From positions 620,432 to 684,431 of the forward strand of contig NZ_JAJIWO010000002.1 in assembly GCF_020880695.1 (NCBI RefSeq): a stretch of 64,000 nt of DNA. Direction: 5' to 3'. Made by a program: the position numbers and the translations under genes. This document shows, piece by piece, positions 36,802 through 44,162 of the stretch. The stretch is from Mucilaginibacter sp. UR6-11 (lineage in GTDB: Bacteria > Bacteroidota > Bacteroidia > Sphingobacteriales > Sphingobacteriaceae). Below the pieces are notes generated by a model. The model did not search any database. It was not told the origin of the DNA and was given only the letters and a program-made list of their open reading frames with translations. Position 1 is the stretch's first letter. The number at the start of each line of letters is the position of its first letter.

Positions 36802-37248
36802 ATGAAAGCGGTTGCATATAATATAAAGCCTTTCGAGAAGGAATTCCTGGCAAAGGCAAATCAAAAAAAACACGACATCACGCTTATAGCTAATCCTTTA
36901 AGCCTTGACACGATAATTTATGCGGAAGGAAAAGACGCGGTTATCGTTTTTGCCAATGACGATGTTTCGGCATTAGTTATTAAAAAGCTGGCAGATCTGG
37001 GCATAAAATATATAGTTACGCGGTCGGCAGAAACTGATCATATAGATCAGGGAGCCGCCGCTGCTTACCAGATCAAAATAGCAAATATTCCATCTTATCC
37101 GCTCCCGGCTGAGATAACTACGTTGGCCTTACAGGAAGCGGCTGATCAAACCATAAAAAACCTTGATTTATGGCAAGCCAACAAATGTGTAGGTGATGCG
37201 TGCGTTTGTGCTAAAAATTGCCGGGCGTTATCTGCTAATAAAAACTAA
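36802..37248 (+). CDS. Stand-alone N-lobe of a D-2-hydroxyacid dehydrogenase with Cys-rich tail
   Basis: The protein has 148 residues. Residues 1-120 match the start of D-lactate dehydrogenases (KAVAYNIKPFEKEFL, DAVIVFANDDVSALVIKKL, GIKYIVTRSAE, IANIPSYPLPAEI). The NAD-binding Rossmann domain and the catalytic His are absent. The chain ends instead in KCVGDACVCAKNCR, a cluster of four Cys within 11 residues. It cannot be a working dehydrogenase as it stands. The Cys cluster could bind a metal or act as a redox switch. It is the first gene of an operon with an oxygen-independent haem enzyme 16 bp downstream, behind an Fnr-like box. The role is unknown. Confidence 0.75.
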   Translation: MKAVAYNIKPFEKEFLAKANQKKHDITLIANPLSLDTIIYAEGKDAVIVFANDDVSALVIKKLADLGIKYIVTRSAETDHIDQGAAAAYQIKIANIPSYPLPAEITTLALQEAADQTIKNLDLWQANKCVGDACVCAKNCRALSANKN

Positions 37249-37264
37249 CCTGAGAGCCTTAATA

Positions 37265-38626
37265 ATGTCTGATCAACTTACCGAAAAATACAATGTGCCC
37301 GCACCACGGTATACCAGCTATCCTACAATGCCTTATTGGGATACCGATAAGTTTGCCATGCCTGCCTGGATAAATAGTGTTAAATGGGCCTTTGCGGAAT
37401 GTAACGACGCCGATGGAATAAGTCTTTACATACATTTGCCATTTTGTGAGGACCTGTGTACTTATTGCGGATGCAATACCCGGATTACAAAAAACCACGG
37501 GGTTGAAGTGCCATATATCAACGCATTGCTAAAAGAATGGAAGATGTATTGCAAAATAATGGAAGGTATACCGGTTATAAGAGAAATTCATTTAGGTGGC
37601 GGTACGCCTACATTTTTTAGTGCTAAAAACCTTGAATTGCTGATTTCCGGATTGCTTGAAAATTCAAAGATTCATGCAAAGGCAGAGTTTAGTTTTGAAG
37701 GGCATCCTGCAAATACAACAGCCGAACATTTAGAAGCTTTATATAGGCTTGGTTTTAGACGGCTAAGCCTGGGAATACAGGATTTTGATCCTAAAGTGCA
37801 ATTGATAATCAACAGGAAACAAACTTTTGAGCAGGTACAAGCGGTGACATACGAAGCGCGCCGGATAGGATATACCTCTATTAACTATGACTTGATTTAC
37901 GGCCTGCCTTTACAAACGCTGGAGGGCCTGATAAAAACAATGAATTTAGTTGCCGGCCTTAAGCCTGACCGGATAGCATTTTACAGCTATGCGCATGTGC
38001 CGTGGTTAAAGCCAGGACAGCGAAAGTTTACCCAGCTTGACCTGCCAGAGCCGCATGTTAAAAATAAACTACATGAACATGGGCGAAGCCTGTTAAAGGG
38101 TTACGGGTATCTGGAAATTGGAATGGATAATTTTGCGTTACCTGGCGACAAACTCTTAATAGCCCAGGCGCAGGGAAAACTGCATCGCAATTTTATGGGT
38201 TATACTAATCAAAACACACAACTATTAATAGGATTGGGAGTGTCTTCAATTAGTGATGCCTGCTATGCCTATGCCCAAAATCTTAAAACGGTCGAGGACT
38301 ACTTAAAAGTGGTAAACGAAGGGGAACTCCCTGTTTTTAAAGGACATGTATTAACAGGCGAAGATTTGATAATCCGAAAACATATATTAAATATCATGTG
38401 CAGGGAAGCCACTGCATGGAATCATCATACAGAGCCGTGCCCGGCTATATTTGAGGCTATTGACAGGCTGCAGCCACTGGCTGACGATGGGTTAATTGAA
38501 CTTAACTCATGGGGGCTAAAAGTTACGGAAAAGGGCAAACCGTTTTTACGTAACATTTGCATGGCGCTTGATCAACGTTTATGGGCTGATAAACCAAATA
38601 CCCAGCTTTTTAGCATGGCGGTGTGA
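37265..38626 (+). CDS. hemN: Oxygen-independent coproporphyrinogen III oxidase (radical SAM)
   Basis: The protein has 453 residues, starting at MSDQLTEKYNVPAPRYTSYP, the usual HemN opening; the longer frame overlaps the gene upstream. The radical SAM cluster motif CEDLCTYC has Cys61, Cys65 and Cys68, followed by GCNTRI. GGGTPTFF and NYDLIYGLPLQT are further family blocks, and the C-terminal HemN domain is present. It converts coproporphyrinogen III to protoporphyrinogen IX without O2, allowing haem synthesis when oxygen is scarce. Its place behind an Fnr-like box next to an oxygen-sensing two-component system is fitting. Its 3' end overlaps the convergent DUF1275 gene by 48 bp. Confidence 0.93.
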   Translation: MSDQLTEKYNVPAPRYTSYPTMPYWDTDKFAMPAWINSVKWAFAECNDADGISLYIHLPFCEDLCTYCGCNTRITKNHGVEVPYINALLKEWKMYCKIMEGIPVIREIHLGGGTPTFFSAKNLELLISGLLENSKIHAKAEFSFEGHPANTTAEHLEALYRLGFRRLSLGIQDFDPKVQLIINRKQTFEQVQAVTYEARRIGYTSINYDLIYGLPLQTLEGLIKTMNLVAGLKPDRIAFYSYAHVPWLKPGQRKFTQLDLPEPHVKNKLHEHGRSLLKGYGYLEIGMDNFALPGDKLLIAQAQGKLHRNFMGYTNQNTQLLIGLGVSSISDACYAYAQNLKTVEDYLKVVNEGELPVFKGHVLTGEDLIIRKHILNIMCREATAWNHHTEPCPAIFEAIDRLQPLADDGLIELNSWGLKVTEKGKPFLRNICMALDQRLWADKPNTQLFSMAV

Positions 38627-39361
38627 CATCCGTTTTAAACCGGATTTAATTTGCCTGTAATAGCGCTTCATGTTTATTCTGAAAATGTCATAAACCAAGG
38701 TGTAAAAAAGAATCAGCAGCGGTAAAAAGAAAGAATAAAAGTTGTAATATTTAAATAGATAGGCCCCGGCTAATGCGCCGCTCATAAAGAAAAATATAAT
38801 AGCTACCCTGAGTTTGATTTTTGATTTTAATGCAGTTCTTTCTTCATTTTTACGTTGAAATAGTTGAGCCAATTCAATACCCAGATCGGTAAATGTTCCG
38901 GTAAGGTGCGTTGTTCTTACTACAGAACCGGATACCAGGGAAACCAATGAGTTTTGCAGGCCCATTGCAAACAGCAAACTACCTGCAAAAAACTCTTTAG
39001 CAATCAGGCTATGGTCATATTTAAATCCGCTTAAAGCAACGGTAAGTAAAATAGCCATTTCCATCAAGATTGGAATCACGTAAGAGAACCGCTGATTACG
39101 CCCAATCTTTGATACTATTAATCCGGAGATAAATGCGCCTGCCAAAAACAGGAACATCCAGAGTGCAACAACCCGCGCTGTTTTCCAATCTTGCATGGCA
39201 ACACGTTCTGCAAACAGCGCTGCATGCCCGGTAACATTGGTTGTTAAAACAGAGAACCCCAAAAAACCGGCTGCATTAACAAATCCGGCAGTTATCCCAA
39301 GCAAGGATGCTAATTTAACATTATGCCGGTATGTCCTTTTAGTGCCTACGTGTCTCAGCAT
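38579..39361 (-). CDS. DUF1275 (YoaK-family) integral membrane protein
   Basis: The protein has 260 residues. About six hydrophobic helices and the family signatures GITAGFVNAAGFLGFSVLTT, NVTGH, FAMGLQNSLVSLVSGSVVRTTHLTGTF (read as two blocks) identify the DUF1275/YoaK family. Function is not established for the family; it may be a transporter. It runs convergently to hemN and overlaps its last 48 bp, so its C-terminal tail is encoded opposite the end of hemN. A perfect TAnnTTTG octamer lies 14 bp before the start. Confidence 0.85.
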   Translation of the reverse strand: MLRHVGTKRTYRHNVKLASLLGITAGFVNAAGFLGFSVLTTNVTGHAALFAERVAMQDWKTARVVALWMFLFLAGAFISGLIVSKIGRNQRFSYVIPILMEMAILLTVALSGFKYDHSLIAKEFFAGSLLFAMGLQNSLVSLVSGSVVRTTHLTGTFTDLGIELAQLFQRKNEERTALKSKIKLRVAIIFFFMSGALAGAYLFKYYNFYSFFLPLLILFYTLVYDIFRINMKRYYRQIKSGLKRMSHRHAKKLGIWFISP

Positions 39362-39374
39362 AGCATTATTTTTA

Positions 39375-39382
39375 CAAATGTA
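39375..39382 (-). promoter_or_regulatory. -7 octamer TACATTTG before the DUF1275 gene
   Basis: The minus strand carries a perfect TAnnTTTG octamer 14 bp before the ATG at 39361, implying a very short leader. Confidence 0.45.
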
Positions 39383-39421
39383 CCGCCATGATAAAAAATG
39401 TTGCGGAGCGTAATATATAAT

Positions 39422-39450
39422 AAGCCGTTAAACACTTTGTTTAACGGCTT
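39422..39450. terminator. Hairpin between the 39477 gene and DUF1275
   Basis: A 13-bp perfect stem AAGCCGTTAAACA/TGTTTAACGGCTT has a three-base loop. It lies 27 bp past the stop of the small membrane protein gene at 39477 and upstream of the DUF1275 promoter. It has no long T-run. Confidence 0.65.
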
Positions 39451-39476
39451 CTTTAATTAATAGGGGCAAGGATTTG

Positions 39477-39821
39477 CTATAACATAAATACAATCAGCAT
39501 ACTGAGCTGAACAATTATGCTTATTAAAAACAAGCTAAGCGTGGTACGTATTCCTGAACCGCTCATGCCGGTAATTATATTGGCAAAAAACAAACTAAGT
39601 GTAACAACCAATATAAGTGTGGGGGCATTGTAGTAATAGATTAACACCGCCGGTAATGGCAAAAACAATACGCCCTGCACTATCATGGAGATCATAAACC
39701 ATAAGGTGTTTCTTTCAGCCTGGCTATCGGTTATTGCCAGCCATTTATGCCATAAATCAGCTTTTTGAGGGGCCAGATCATTTGCCCAGTTTGCTTGAGA
39801 TTGTATTTTTATTGTGGTCAT
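39477..39821 (-). CDS. Small integral membrane protein of unknown function
   Basis: The protein has 114 residues. A polar N-terminal part of ~35 residues (IQSQANWANDLAPQKADLWH) is followed by three closely packed hydrophobic helices (~38-60, 63-82, 88-112). I recognise no family. It is preceded by a near-perfect Fnr-like box and an octamer at the standard spacing, so it probably belongs to the low-oxygen group. Confidence 0.75.
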   Translation of the reverse strand: MTTIKIQSQANWANDLAPQKADLWHKWLAITDSQAERNTLWFMISMIVQGVLFLPLPAVLIYYYNAPTLILVVTLSLFFANIITGMSGSGIRTTLSLFLISIIVQLSMLIVFML

Positions 39822-39840
39822 GATTGATATTATTTTATAT

Positions 39841-39905
39841 CAAAGGTCAGCTAATTGACCTTTTTTAAGCGTGATCCCGGGCAATAAAAAATGTGATTTC
39901 AATCA
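39841..39905 (-). promoter_or_regulatory. Fnr-like box and -7-like octamer before the 39477 membrane protein gene
   Basis: TGATTTCAATCA (39894-39905) is a full TGAT-N4-ATCA site. Its centre is 51.5 nt before the minus-strand octamer GACCTTTG (39848-39841), one mismatch from TAnnTTTG. The gene starts at 39821. Confidence 0.65.
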
Positions 39906-39914
39906 ATTTTCAGG

Positions 39915-40532
39915 CTAATTTTCAGCTTTAATCTTTAAGTGAAAACTTACGTTAAGCTTGTCATTTGTTTTTATCATTCCTCCTAATTTTCTGGGTGGGA
40001 TGAGGTTGAAATCAGAAAAATTCACGTCGCGGGTACCCACCAGGTGTATGCCTTTTTGAGCGTCTGTTGAAATTTGATAACTGACGTCAAAGCGTTTACG
40101 CACCCCGGCTATCTCAATATCAACCAGGCCGGTTATAAGCTCGGGTTGCATTGTCAGGTTTGGAAGCTTACTGAGCGATAAAAAATTAATTTTAAGCACA
40201 GGGAAGGTGCTTGCCTTTAGCGTTTTCCGTAAATCATGGGTCATCATGGAGTTGTGGCAATCAAAGCTTTGGATCTTTAGTTCCACGCTTCCTGATAAGA
40301 CGAGGTCTTTATCATTTTTACCTTTAATTAAAGTTAAGGTATCCGTTTTGCCGTAGTTTGGGATATCGCAGGTAAACTTATTTATGTTGGTGGTCCCGTT
40401 AACAGAGAGATTGCTGGTTTCGCTGATGACCCATTTTTTTGTTTCTGCGGCCGGTATCAGTCTGCTCACCCTAACAAAGCCGGTTAGCAAAACAAATAGA
40501 ATTAGGGCCGATAAAATATTTTTGTAGAACAT
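39915..40532 (-). CDS. YceI-family periplasmic protein
   Basis: The protein has 205 residues with an N-terminal signal or anchor helix (~5-22). The YceI beta-barrel follows, with VNGTTNINKFTCDI, LVLSGSVELKIQSFDCHN, MMTHDLRKTLKAS, FPVLKINFLSL and a final SDFNLIPPRKLGGMIKTND block. YceI proteins form lipocalin-like barrels that bind isoprenoid or other lipids. It is 16 bp downstream of a small membrane protein gene and so in its operon. A second YceI gene lies at 42470; the two share the block with DFNLIPP/DYKIDPP but are divergent. Confidence 0.88.
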   Translation of the reverse strand: MFYKNILSALILFVLLTGFVRVSRLIPAAETKKWVISETSNLSVNGTTNINKFTCDIPNYGKTDTLTLIKGKNDKDLVLSGSVELKIQSFDCHNSMMTHDLRKTLKASTFPVLKINFLSLSKLPNLTMQPELITGLVDIEIAGVRKRFDVSYQISTDAQKGIHLVGTRDVNFSDFNLIPPRKLGGMIKTNDKLNVSFHLKIKAEN

Positions 40533-40548
40533 GCCAGGTAGGTTTTGA

Positions 40549-40956
40549 TCAGGGATTTATTTTGGCAAATACCATCCCGGCTATTATGGCCTGTGCTAAT
40601 CCATATGCAAACCAGCTTGCTACCATTGCTACGGTGATATCTAAGGCGCTAAATGATATCCACATAACCGGCAATAAAGCAATGAACGAGTATACAAGCC
40701 CAAACTCTATTCCACGAAGGATAAATACGCCTTTAAATAAACTTTTAAACCTGTCCCAAAACCAGGATAACGCAAAGCTGAAGATGAAGGCATGCATGTA
40801 AAAGAGCACATCCCGGCTTCCGTCCGAATTAAAGAGCGGATTAAAATATTCTGTAAAAAGCGATGGAAAGAATTTTACTGCCAGGAAAAGGCTTCCATAA
40901 CTAAGTACAAATAATATACATCCGGCAATTAACCCGGAGACAAATATTTTTTTCAT
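40549..40956 (-). CDS. Four-helix membrane protein of unknown function
   Basis: The protein has 135 residues with about four hydrophobic helices (~5-27, ~48-66, ~77-98, ~103-128). The phrase LFYMHAFIFSFALSWFWDRFKSLFKG separates helices two and three. I recognise no named family with confidence. It is co-transcribed with the YceI gene 16 bp downstream. A terminator 28 bp upstream separates it from the previous operon. No clear Fnr-like box precedes it. Confidence 0.75.
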   Translation of the reverse strand: MKKIFVSGLIAGCILFVLSYGSLFLAVKFFPSLFTEYFNPLFNSDGSRDVLFYMHAFIFSFALSWFWDRFKSLFKGVFILRGIEFGLVYSFIALLPVMWISFSALDITVAMVASWFAYGLAQAIIAGMVFAKINP

Positions 40957-40983
40957 GTTGGATATGTTTTGGGAATGATTTCA

Positions 40984-41024
40984 AAACAAATGGCCGCTTA
41001 ATGTTAGTTAAGGGCCATTTGTTT
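40984..41024 (-). terminator. Terminator after the outer-membrane protein gene at 41043
   Basis: AAACAAATGGCC (40984-40995) pairs with GGCCATTTGTTT (41013-41024). Inner CTTAA/TTAAG arms extend the stem to 17 bp with one bulged base. On the minus strand the stem runs into TTTTG. Confidence 0.8.
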
Positions 41025-41042
41025 ATCAACTCACTATAAAAT

Positions 41043-42422
41043 TTAGAATGAAATAGCTGCCTGTAACACCAGGCCGCTAAACTTGCCACCATTAAAGAGG
41101 TTTGTGGCGTCGAAATTTTTATATTTCTGGGTTACATACTCGCCTTTCATCATAATGTTTTTGGTAAGGAACCAGCCAACTGATCCGGCTGAGCGGTTAA
41201 CAGTAACATCGGTACTGTTGCCAACTATCGTTGCGCTTACAGTATTGTAACGGTAGCCGATCCAAAAATTTTCTGTTTCTTCGGGAAACCTGTATATAAT
41301 ATCACCGGCGTATTGTTTAGCTCCGCGGTTTGATGTTTCAGTAATGGCCCTGCCTTTTGCACTTTCTATAGTTCCAAAAATTTCAAGTCCCCTGTATTTT
41401 AAAAATAGGTTACCCATGAAGCTGTGATTTTCTTCGCTGAAGCCGGGATTAAATCTGCCTGAAAAAGCATTGTAGTCAACTGCCTGTGTAAGGGTTGTAC
41501 CCGCTGCTGTTGTAGGGTTAGACATCACATTAAAATAGTTTGATCCTGTGCGGTCGCCACCAAACAATGTGCTGCTGTTGGCGCTGTTTACGGTATATAC
41601 TGATCCTGTTATTCTTAGCCTGAAGTCAGAGCTAAGTTGTTTGTCATAACCTAACTTGCCAATAAATGCAGGGGGAAATTTATTTACTTCGCCGGTTTTA
41701 GCATCAATTTTAGTTGGTGCAATAGTAACGGCATTTAATTCACCATCGGTGATGGCTCCCATTGCAAACAGGCCGGTTTTTTGACATTTGTAATAAACGT
41801 GCATGCCTATTTCTGTAGCAAACTCATCCATAATATAATTTTCAACAAAAGGATTATAAATGGTATTGCCACCGTCAGATCTTCTATAGTGCTGATCACC
41901 ATAGTCGACATCTGATTGGCCGATTACCAATGTTACACTCTTCATGATGTCGTCAATAAACGGACTGTGGAAGAACGGCATTTTATCAACCTGTAAGTAG
42001 CCGCCTTTTACCCAGGTATCTTCATGGTGTCTTGAAGATAGATAGGAAGTTAAATTTAAACGAACACCATCAGCTAACTGAATATCGAAAAGTAAATTGG
42101 CCATAGGCAGGTTAAAGCCATTATAAATAGGAGTTATTGCATTTACGTTGCCTGTAGATGAGCCTACTGTTTTTATTACCGGAGTTGCAGTGTTTGATGC
42201 TTTTAAAGTTTGATAAGCCAAAGTAAAACCACCGCCGATTTTTACTTTAAGACCGGTAAAATTTACGGTGTCTTTTTTGCTGGTTTCAAATACATTTATG
42301 CCTTGTTTGTTATTTGGGCGATAGTATTGGATTTGACCTTCTTGTGCATTTGCAGTTAACGGAACAAGGCCTAGCCCTGTGATAGTTAACAAGCCGATTA
42401 TAGTAAATAATTTTGTTTTCAT
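41043..42422 (-). CDS. Outer membrane beta-barrel protein (porin-like), unknown specificity
   Basis: The protein has 459 residues and a signal peptide (cleavage after ANAQ). Alternating amphipathic strands run through the chain (VKIGGGFTLAYQTL, VRLNLTSYLSSRHH, SSDFRLRITGSVYTV). It ends in the aromatic strand GLVLQAAISF, typical of outer-membrane barrels. It resembles phosphate-selective-porin-like or carbohydrate-porin proteins in style, but I cannot name a family. It lies 47 bp after a YceI gene in one operon led by an Fnr-like box. The position suggests a role in outer-membrane adaptation at low oxygen. Confidence 0.75.
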   Translation of the reverse strand: MKTKLFTIIGLLTITGLGLVPLTANAQEGQIQYYRPNNKQGINVFETSKKDTVNFTGLKVKIGGGFTLAYQTLKASNTATPVIKTVGSSTGNVNAITPIYNGFNLPMANLLFDIQLADGVRLNLTSYLSSRHHEDTWVKGGYLQVDKMPFFHSPFIDDIMKSVTLVIGQSDVDYGDQHYRRSDGGNTIYNPFVENYIMDEFATEIGMHVYYKCQKTGLFAMGAITDGELNAVTIAPTKIDAKTGEVNKFPPAFIGKLGYDKQLSSDFRLRITGSVYTVNSANSSTLFGGDRTGSNYFNVMSNPTTAAGTTLTQAVDYNAFSGRFNPGFSEENHSFMGNLFLKYRGLEIFGTIESAKGRAITETSNRGAKQYAGDIIYRFPEETENFWIGYRYNTVSATIVGNSTDVTVNRSAGSVGWFLTKNIMMKGEYVTQKYKNFDATNLFNGGKFSGLVLQAAISF

Positions 42423-42469
42423 GATGTTATTAATTAGTGGGTTTTGGTTAAAGTTGATTGTAAGTAAGA

Positions 42470-43069
42470 TTAATTGTTTTTATAAGTAAGGTTAAATTGT
42501 ATAGTAAGATCATTTTTTACCTTCATGGCCCCCAGCATAAAGCTTGGCGGATCAATTTTGTAGTCGGTTAGTTTTATGTTTTCAGATCCTGAACAACTAA
42601 TGGTATTATCGGCATTAACAACGGCCGACACGTTCATTACGATGGTTTGGGTAACGCCGGCAATAGTAAGATCACCGGTTGCTTTAATGGTATATTTGTT
42701 TTTTTGCACCGGCGTTACCACGGCTGAAATTAATTTGTAAGTAACCTTTGGATATTGATCTGCCTTCATTGTTTTGTAGGTCCGGTTATCCATAGACTCA
42801 TGTTCGCTTTTCAGGCTTTTAGCATTTAATGAAAAGCTGAAAGCGCGAAGCTGTTTATCATCTAACTTAAATTCTCCCTGGCTTTCCATTGACGTAGAGG
42901 TTAATGCCCAGTCGTGAACGTTAGATGTGCCAAGTACTTTGATGCTCGCATCTTTACCCGGTGTTAATTTATAAACCGATTGGGCGTTTGAGTTTTGAAA
43001 ACTCATACCAATAATAATCGCTGTGATTATAAAGGCAGTTGCTAGTATTCTTCTGTTTAAATGTTTCAT
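42470..43069 (-). CDS. YceI-family periplasmic protein
   Basis: The protein has 199 residues with a signal peptide (~8-28, then NSNAQSVYKL). The YceI fold is marked by DASIKVLGTSNVHDWAL, SLKSEHESMDNRTYKTMKA, YTIKATGDLTIAGVTQTI and DYKIDPPSFMLGAMKVKND. These barrels bind long lipids such as polyprenols. It is the first gene of an operon with a porin-like protein and carries the best-matched promoter of the group, an Fnr-like box with a perfect octamer. Confidence 0.9.
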   Translation of the reverse strand: MKHLNRRILATAFIITAIIIGMSFQNSNAQSVYKLTPGKDASIKVLGTSNVHDWALTSTSMESQGEFKLDDKQLRAFSFSLNAKSLKSEHESMDNRTYKTMKADQYPKVTYKLISAVVTPVQKNKYTIKATGDLTIAGVTQTIVMNVSAVVNADNTISCSGSENIKLTDYKIDPPSFMLGAMKVKNDLTIQFNLTYKNN

Positions 43070-43091
43070 TTTTTTATTGTTTGCTTGTGGT

Positions 43092-43156
43092 CAAAAGTAG
43101 ATCGTATTACCAGGGTGGCGAATGACCTGAAGGGTTTATTAAAGTGATGCATATCA
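43092..43156 (-). promoter_or_regulatory. Fnr-like box and perfect -7 octamer before the YceI-porin operon
   Basis: TGATGCATATCA (43145-43156) sits inside the larger near-palindrome AAGTGATGCATATCACTT. Its centre is 51.5 nt before TACTTTTG (43099-43092), a perfect TAnnTTTG octamer. The start codon is at 43069. Confidence 0.7.
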
Positions 43157-43208
43157 CTTAATAAATGATAAAAACACTTGTTTTTATTGACTGGCTGATT
43201 TAAATAAA

Positions 43209-43239
43209 AAGTGCCCGTAACCACTGGCTACAGGCACTT
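43209..43239 (-). terminator. Terminator after the universal stress protein operon
   Basis: AAGTGCC/GGCACTT arms (43209-43215 with 43233-43239), with further partial pairing inside, are followed on the minus strand by TTTTTATTTA. It ends the operon running from 45916 to 43268. Confidence 0.75.
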
Positions 43240-43267
43240 ATCAACACAACACAACTATTATTATATA

Positions 43268-44152
43268 TTATATCGGCACGCTGCCGCGTTCATAGGAGCT
43301 TGGAAATACCAGCATCGGTTTGGCAAAATGGTCGGCGAGTTTTTTAGTTACGCTTGGCTCAAATATTTTTTGAAAAAAGTTTCGCTTGTGATGAACCAAA
43401 ACTAAAAGATCGATGTCAGAATGTTCTGCCAGCCACTGCAGCCCGGCGGTAATACTTTTGTTCTGCACAGATTGGTATTGAATTTTTGGATAATGCGTGG
43501 CAGCTATCTCCTGGCGTAAAAAGCGCCTGGTTATATAATCTTCAGTTACTTTGGCCAGCTTGGCTACGCCTACGTGGGTAATTAACACTTCCGAATCAAA
43601 ATATTTGGTAATATGATACAAGCTATGCAAAATGTCAGTGCCGTTGTGAGCCAGATCTGTTGCAAACGCAATTTTATTGAACCCGTTAAATGGCGATTGA
43701 TACGGCAAAACCAATACCGGGCAGTTGGCATTCTCAATAATTTCATTAGCGTGGTTGCCGTTTAAAAAAGCTAAAATATCATCACCATTATGTGTCGCTA
43801 TAACCGCGAATAATATTTCCCTGCTGGCTACCAGATAATTGATAGCGTTAGTTAATGGCCCGGCTTTACTGCAAAACTCAATGCGTGGTTTAAATTCGTC
43901 ATCGTTGTATTTAGCCAGTTGTTTGTTTAAACGCGCGGCCAGGTCGGCAAGATCATTTATACTGTCCTGCTCAAAATTGCTGGTGTCATTGCTGGTCCAG
44001 AATGTATGGGTAGACGCGGGAGCCATTATTACTTCTGGATATACATTGCACAACAATAAATTGGCTTTTATTTTTTGCGCCAATTTTAGCGCATAATGTG
44101 CTGCATGGTCTGCCTTAATAGTAAAATCTGTTAATACCAGTATAGTTTTCAT
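43268..44152 (-). CDS. Tandem universal stress protein (two UspA domains)
   Basis: The protein has 294 residues. Domain 1 (~1-145) opens KTILVLTDFTIKADHAAHYALKLA and ends with LAFLNGNHANEIIENANCPVLVLP. Domain 2 (~150-285) opens FNKIAFATDLAHNGTD and ends VTKKLADHFAKPMLVFP. In the first domain the ATP-binding G-x2-G-x9-G loop is degenerate. It lies 10 bp after the CoA-transferase gene. Usp proteins accompany oxygen limitation and stasis in many bacteria. Confidence 0.9.
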   Translation of the reverse strand: MKTILVLTDFTIKADHAAHYALKLAQKIKANLLLCNVYPEVIMAPASTHTFWTSNDTSNFEQDSINDLADLAARLNKQLAKYNDDEFKPRIEFCSKAGPLTNAINYLVASREILFAVIATHNGDDILAFLNGNHANEIIENANCPVLVLPYQSPFNGFNKIAFATDLAHNGTDILHSLYHITKYFDSEVLITHVGVAKLAKVTEDYITRRFLRQEIAATHYPKIQYQSVQNKSITAGLQWLAEHSDIDLLVLVHHKRNFFQKIFEPSVTKKLADHFAKPMLVFPSSYERGSVPI

Positions 44153-44162
44153 GGCGTTATAA

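Noticed and set aside
40976..40987. TGATTTCAAAAC as an eighth Fnr-like box
   Set aside because: The right half-site is absent and the site lies only 20 bp before the start codon of the 40956 gene, next to a terminator.
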